Below, piece after piece: positions 63,338 through 64,000 of a stretch of DNA of 64,000 nucleotides. The notes under the pieces were generated by a model. That model was not told where the DNA came from. It did not search any database and worked only from the letters and a program-made list of their open reading frames with translations. Position 1 is the first letter of the stretch. The number at the start of each line of letters is the position of its first letter. This stretch comes from Halobacteriales archaeon YIM A00013 (GTDB lineage: Archaea; Halobacteriota; Halobacteria; Halobacteriales; Haloarculaceae): positions 620,001-684,000 of the forward strand of contig JAKCFM010000001.1 in the NCBI GenBank assembly GCA_025041195.1. The letters run 5' to 3'. The position numbers were made by a program, and so were the translations under genes.

Positions 63338-64000
63338 ATGACCCGTTCAGTGGAATCGGCAGCCAGGGTTCTCGGCGTTCCACCAGATGCATCGCCGGAA
63401 GAGATCACGGCCGCCTATCGTGAGCAGGTCAAGGCCCACCATCCCGATCACAGCGACGATCCAGACGCACAGGAAACGTTGATGGCGATCAGAGAGGCCA
63501 AGGAAACGCTGTTGAACGCCACGTCCAGCGATCGGGTGGACGAGGGAAGCGACCGGCAGAGTACGTCACGCAATCAGACGGACACCGACGGTGATCAAGC
63601 AGCCACCTCCGAAGGGGGTGGCAGTGCTACAGGAGGTTCCCGGACCAATCGCACACAGCGTGGACGGGCAACGTCGCAGGATCACGCAGCAGCGGATCAG
63701 TCACGCACGGAGCGTTCTCGATCGGGGAGACGGTCTCGAACCACCACTGGGCGCACGCAGCGCGAGCAGCAGACCCAACGGAATCGACGCCCATCGGAGC
63801 GGCGCACGCGGACTCGTCAACGCCGGCTCTCCGAAGAGAACAGTGCGGAGTGGACCCGCAGTTCTCTCGTCACGGGTCCGACCGCGATCCGGCTCGTCGC
63901 TGGGATACTGTTGTATCTGGCCGTCCTCGCTCTCTGGAGTGGCCTGGCCGGCACCCTCCCAGCAGCACCACACCAGTATGGTATTTTTATTGTATCGATT
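63338..64000 (+). CDS. J-domain protein with Arg-rich linker and membrane helix (3' end outside window)
   Basis: At least 221 residues; the frame is open at the window end. Residues 1-60 form a J domain with the HPD tripeptide in 'VKAHHPDHSDDPD'. A linker of about 110 residues is rich in Arg, Ser, Thr and Gln and strongly basic, unlike typical halophile proteins. A hydrophobic helix ('AIRLVAGILLYLAVLALW') follows. It should stimulate the ATPase of the adjacent Hsp70-like protein at the membrane; the basic linker suggests nucleic acid or lipid contact. Confidence 0.8.
   Translation, partial: MTRSVESAARVLGVPPDASPEEITAAYREQVKAHHPDHSDDPDAQETLMAIREAKETLLNATSSDRVDEGSDRQSTSRNQTDTDGDQAATSEGGGSATGGSRTNRTQRGRATSQDHAAADQSRTERSRSGRRSRTTTGRTQREQQTQRNRRPSERRTRTRQRRLSEENSAEWTRSSLVTGPTAIRLVAGILLYLAVLALWSGLAGTLPAAPHQYGIFIVSI

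Overview
The window comes from a haloarchaeon (class Halobacteria). Proteins are strongly acidic, many genes look leaderless with a TATA box about 27 nt before the start codon, and haloarchaeal hallmark genes are present: salactin-like actin, LWR-salt protein, DUF1102-type secreted protein, aIF5A with deoxyhypusine synthase, ribosomal protein L40e, an Orc1/Cdc6 initiator, and a bacterial-type NAD-dependent DNA ligase beside UvrB and UvrC. The genus cannot be fixed from the sequence alone. Most of the window is compact chromosomal housekeeping DNA; two AT-richer stretches (about 11.0-13.4 kb and 33.0-34.5 kb) look like accessory DNA.

Layout. 0-9.6 kb: a MutS-type ATPase (cut by the window edge), a sodium symporter, a CAP-domain protein, galactonate dehydratase, an Orc1/Cdc6 protein, tRNA-Thr(CGU), a YrdC-domain protein, a ring-cleaving dioxygenase and a TatD hydrolase. 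9.6-13.4 kb: an accessory island with a 728-residue secreted protein built like a polymorphic toxin (DUF1102-like head, pretoxin-like middle, array of about 13-residue helical repeats, short tail), followed by a small membrane protein gene and a second, frameshifted copy of it. 13.4-31.9 kb: an iron-transport binding protein under a DtxR-type operator; an ABC-2 exporter operon opposite a membrane protein, with a cluster of GTATAC sites between them; an aminotransferase; an RnfC/PduS-like protein opposite a PaaK-like CoA ligase; pterin dehydratase; two MoeA proteins; thioredoxin; and cytochrome bd oxidase. 32-37.5 kb: small orphan proteins, a decayed IS200/IS605-like end, membrane proteins, Tsr3 and L40e. 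37.6-40.8 kb: two paralogous secreted PPC-domain proteins that both end in Pro-Cys and share an upstream element. 41-50.6 kb: UvrB, UvrC, an AIR-synthase-like protein, a catalytically degenerate beta-CASP-like protein and LigA. 51-53.4 kb: an ArlD/E-domain protein and a salactin-like actin. 53.4-57.6 kb: an aminotransferase-aIF5A-agmatinase-Nif3-deoxyhypusine synthase cluster. 57.7-64 kb: an ABC1 kinase with an Hsp20-like protein, a PadR regulator, a lidless Hsp70 and a membrane-anchored J protein cut by the window end.

How the genes fit together. The clearest functional units are the aIF5A deoxyhypusination cluster, the cydAB respiratory pair, the two-gene molybdopterin unit, the three-gene ABC exporter and the Hsp70/J-protein pair. 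UvrB, UvrC and LigA are DNA-repair neighbours but do not form an operon. The most novel-looking parts are the toxin-like island with its duplicated small membrane gene, the Pro-Cys-ending PPC pair with a conserved promoter, the GTATAC array, and the RnfC-like protein that has a zinc ribbon instead of iron-sulfur motifs.
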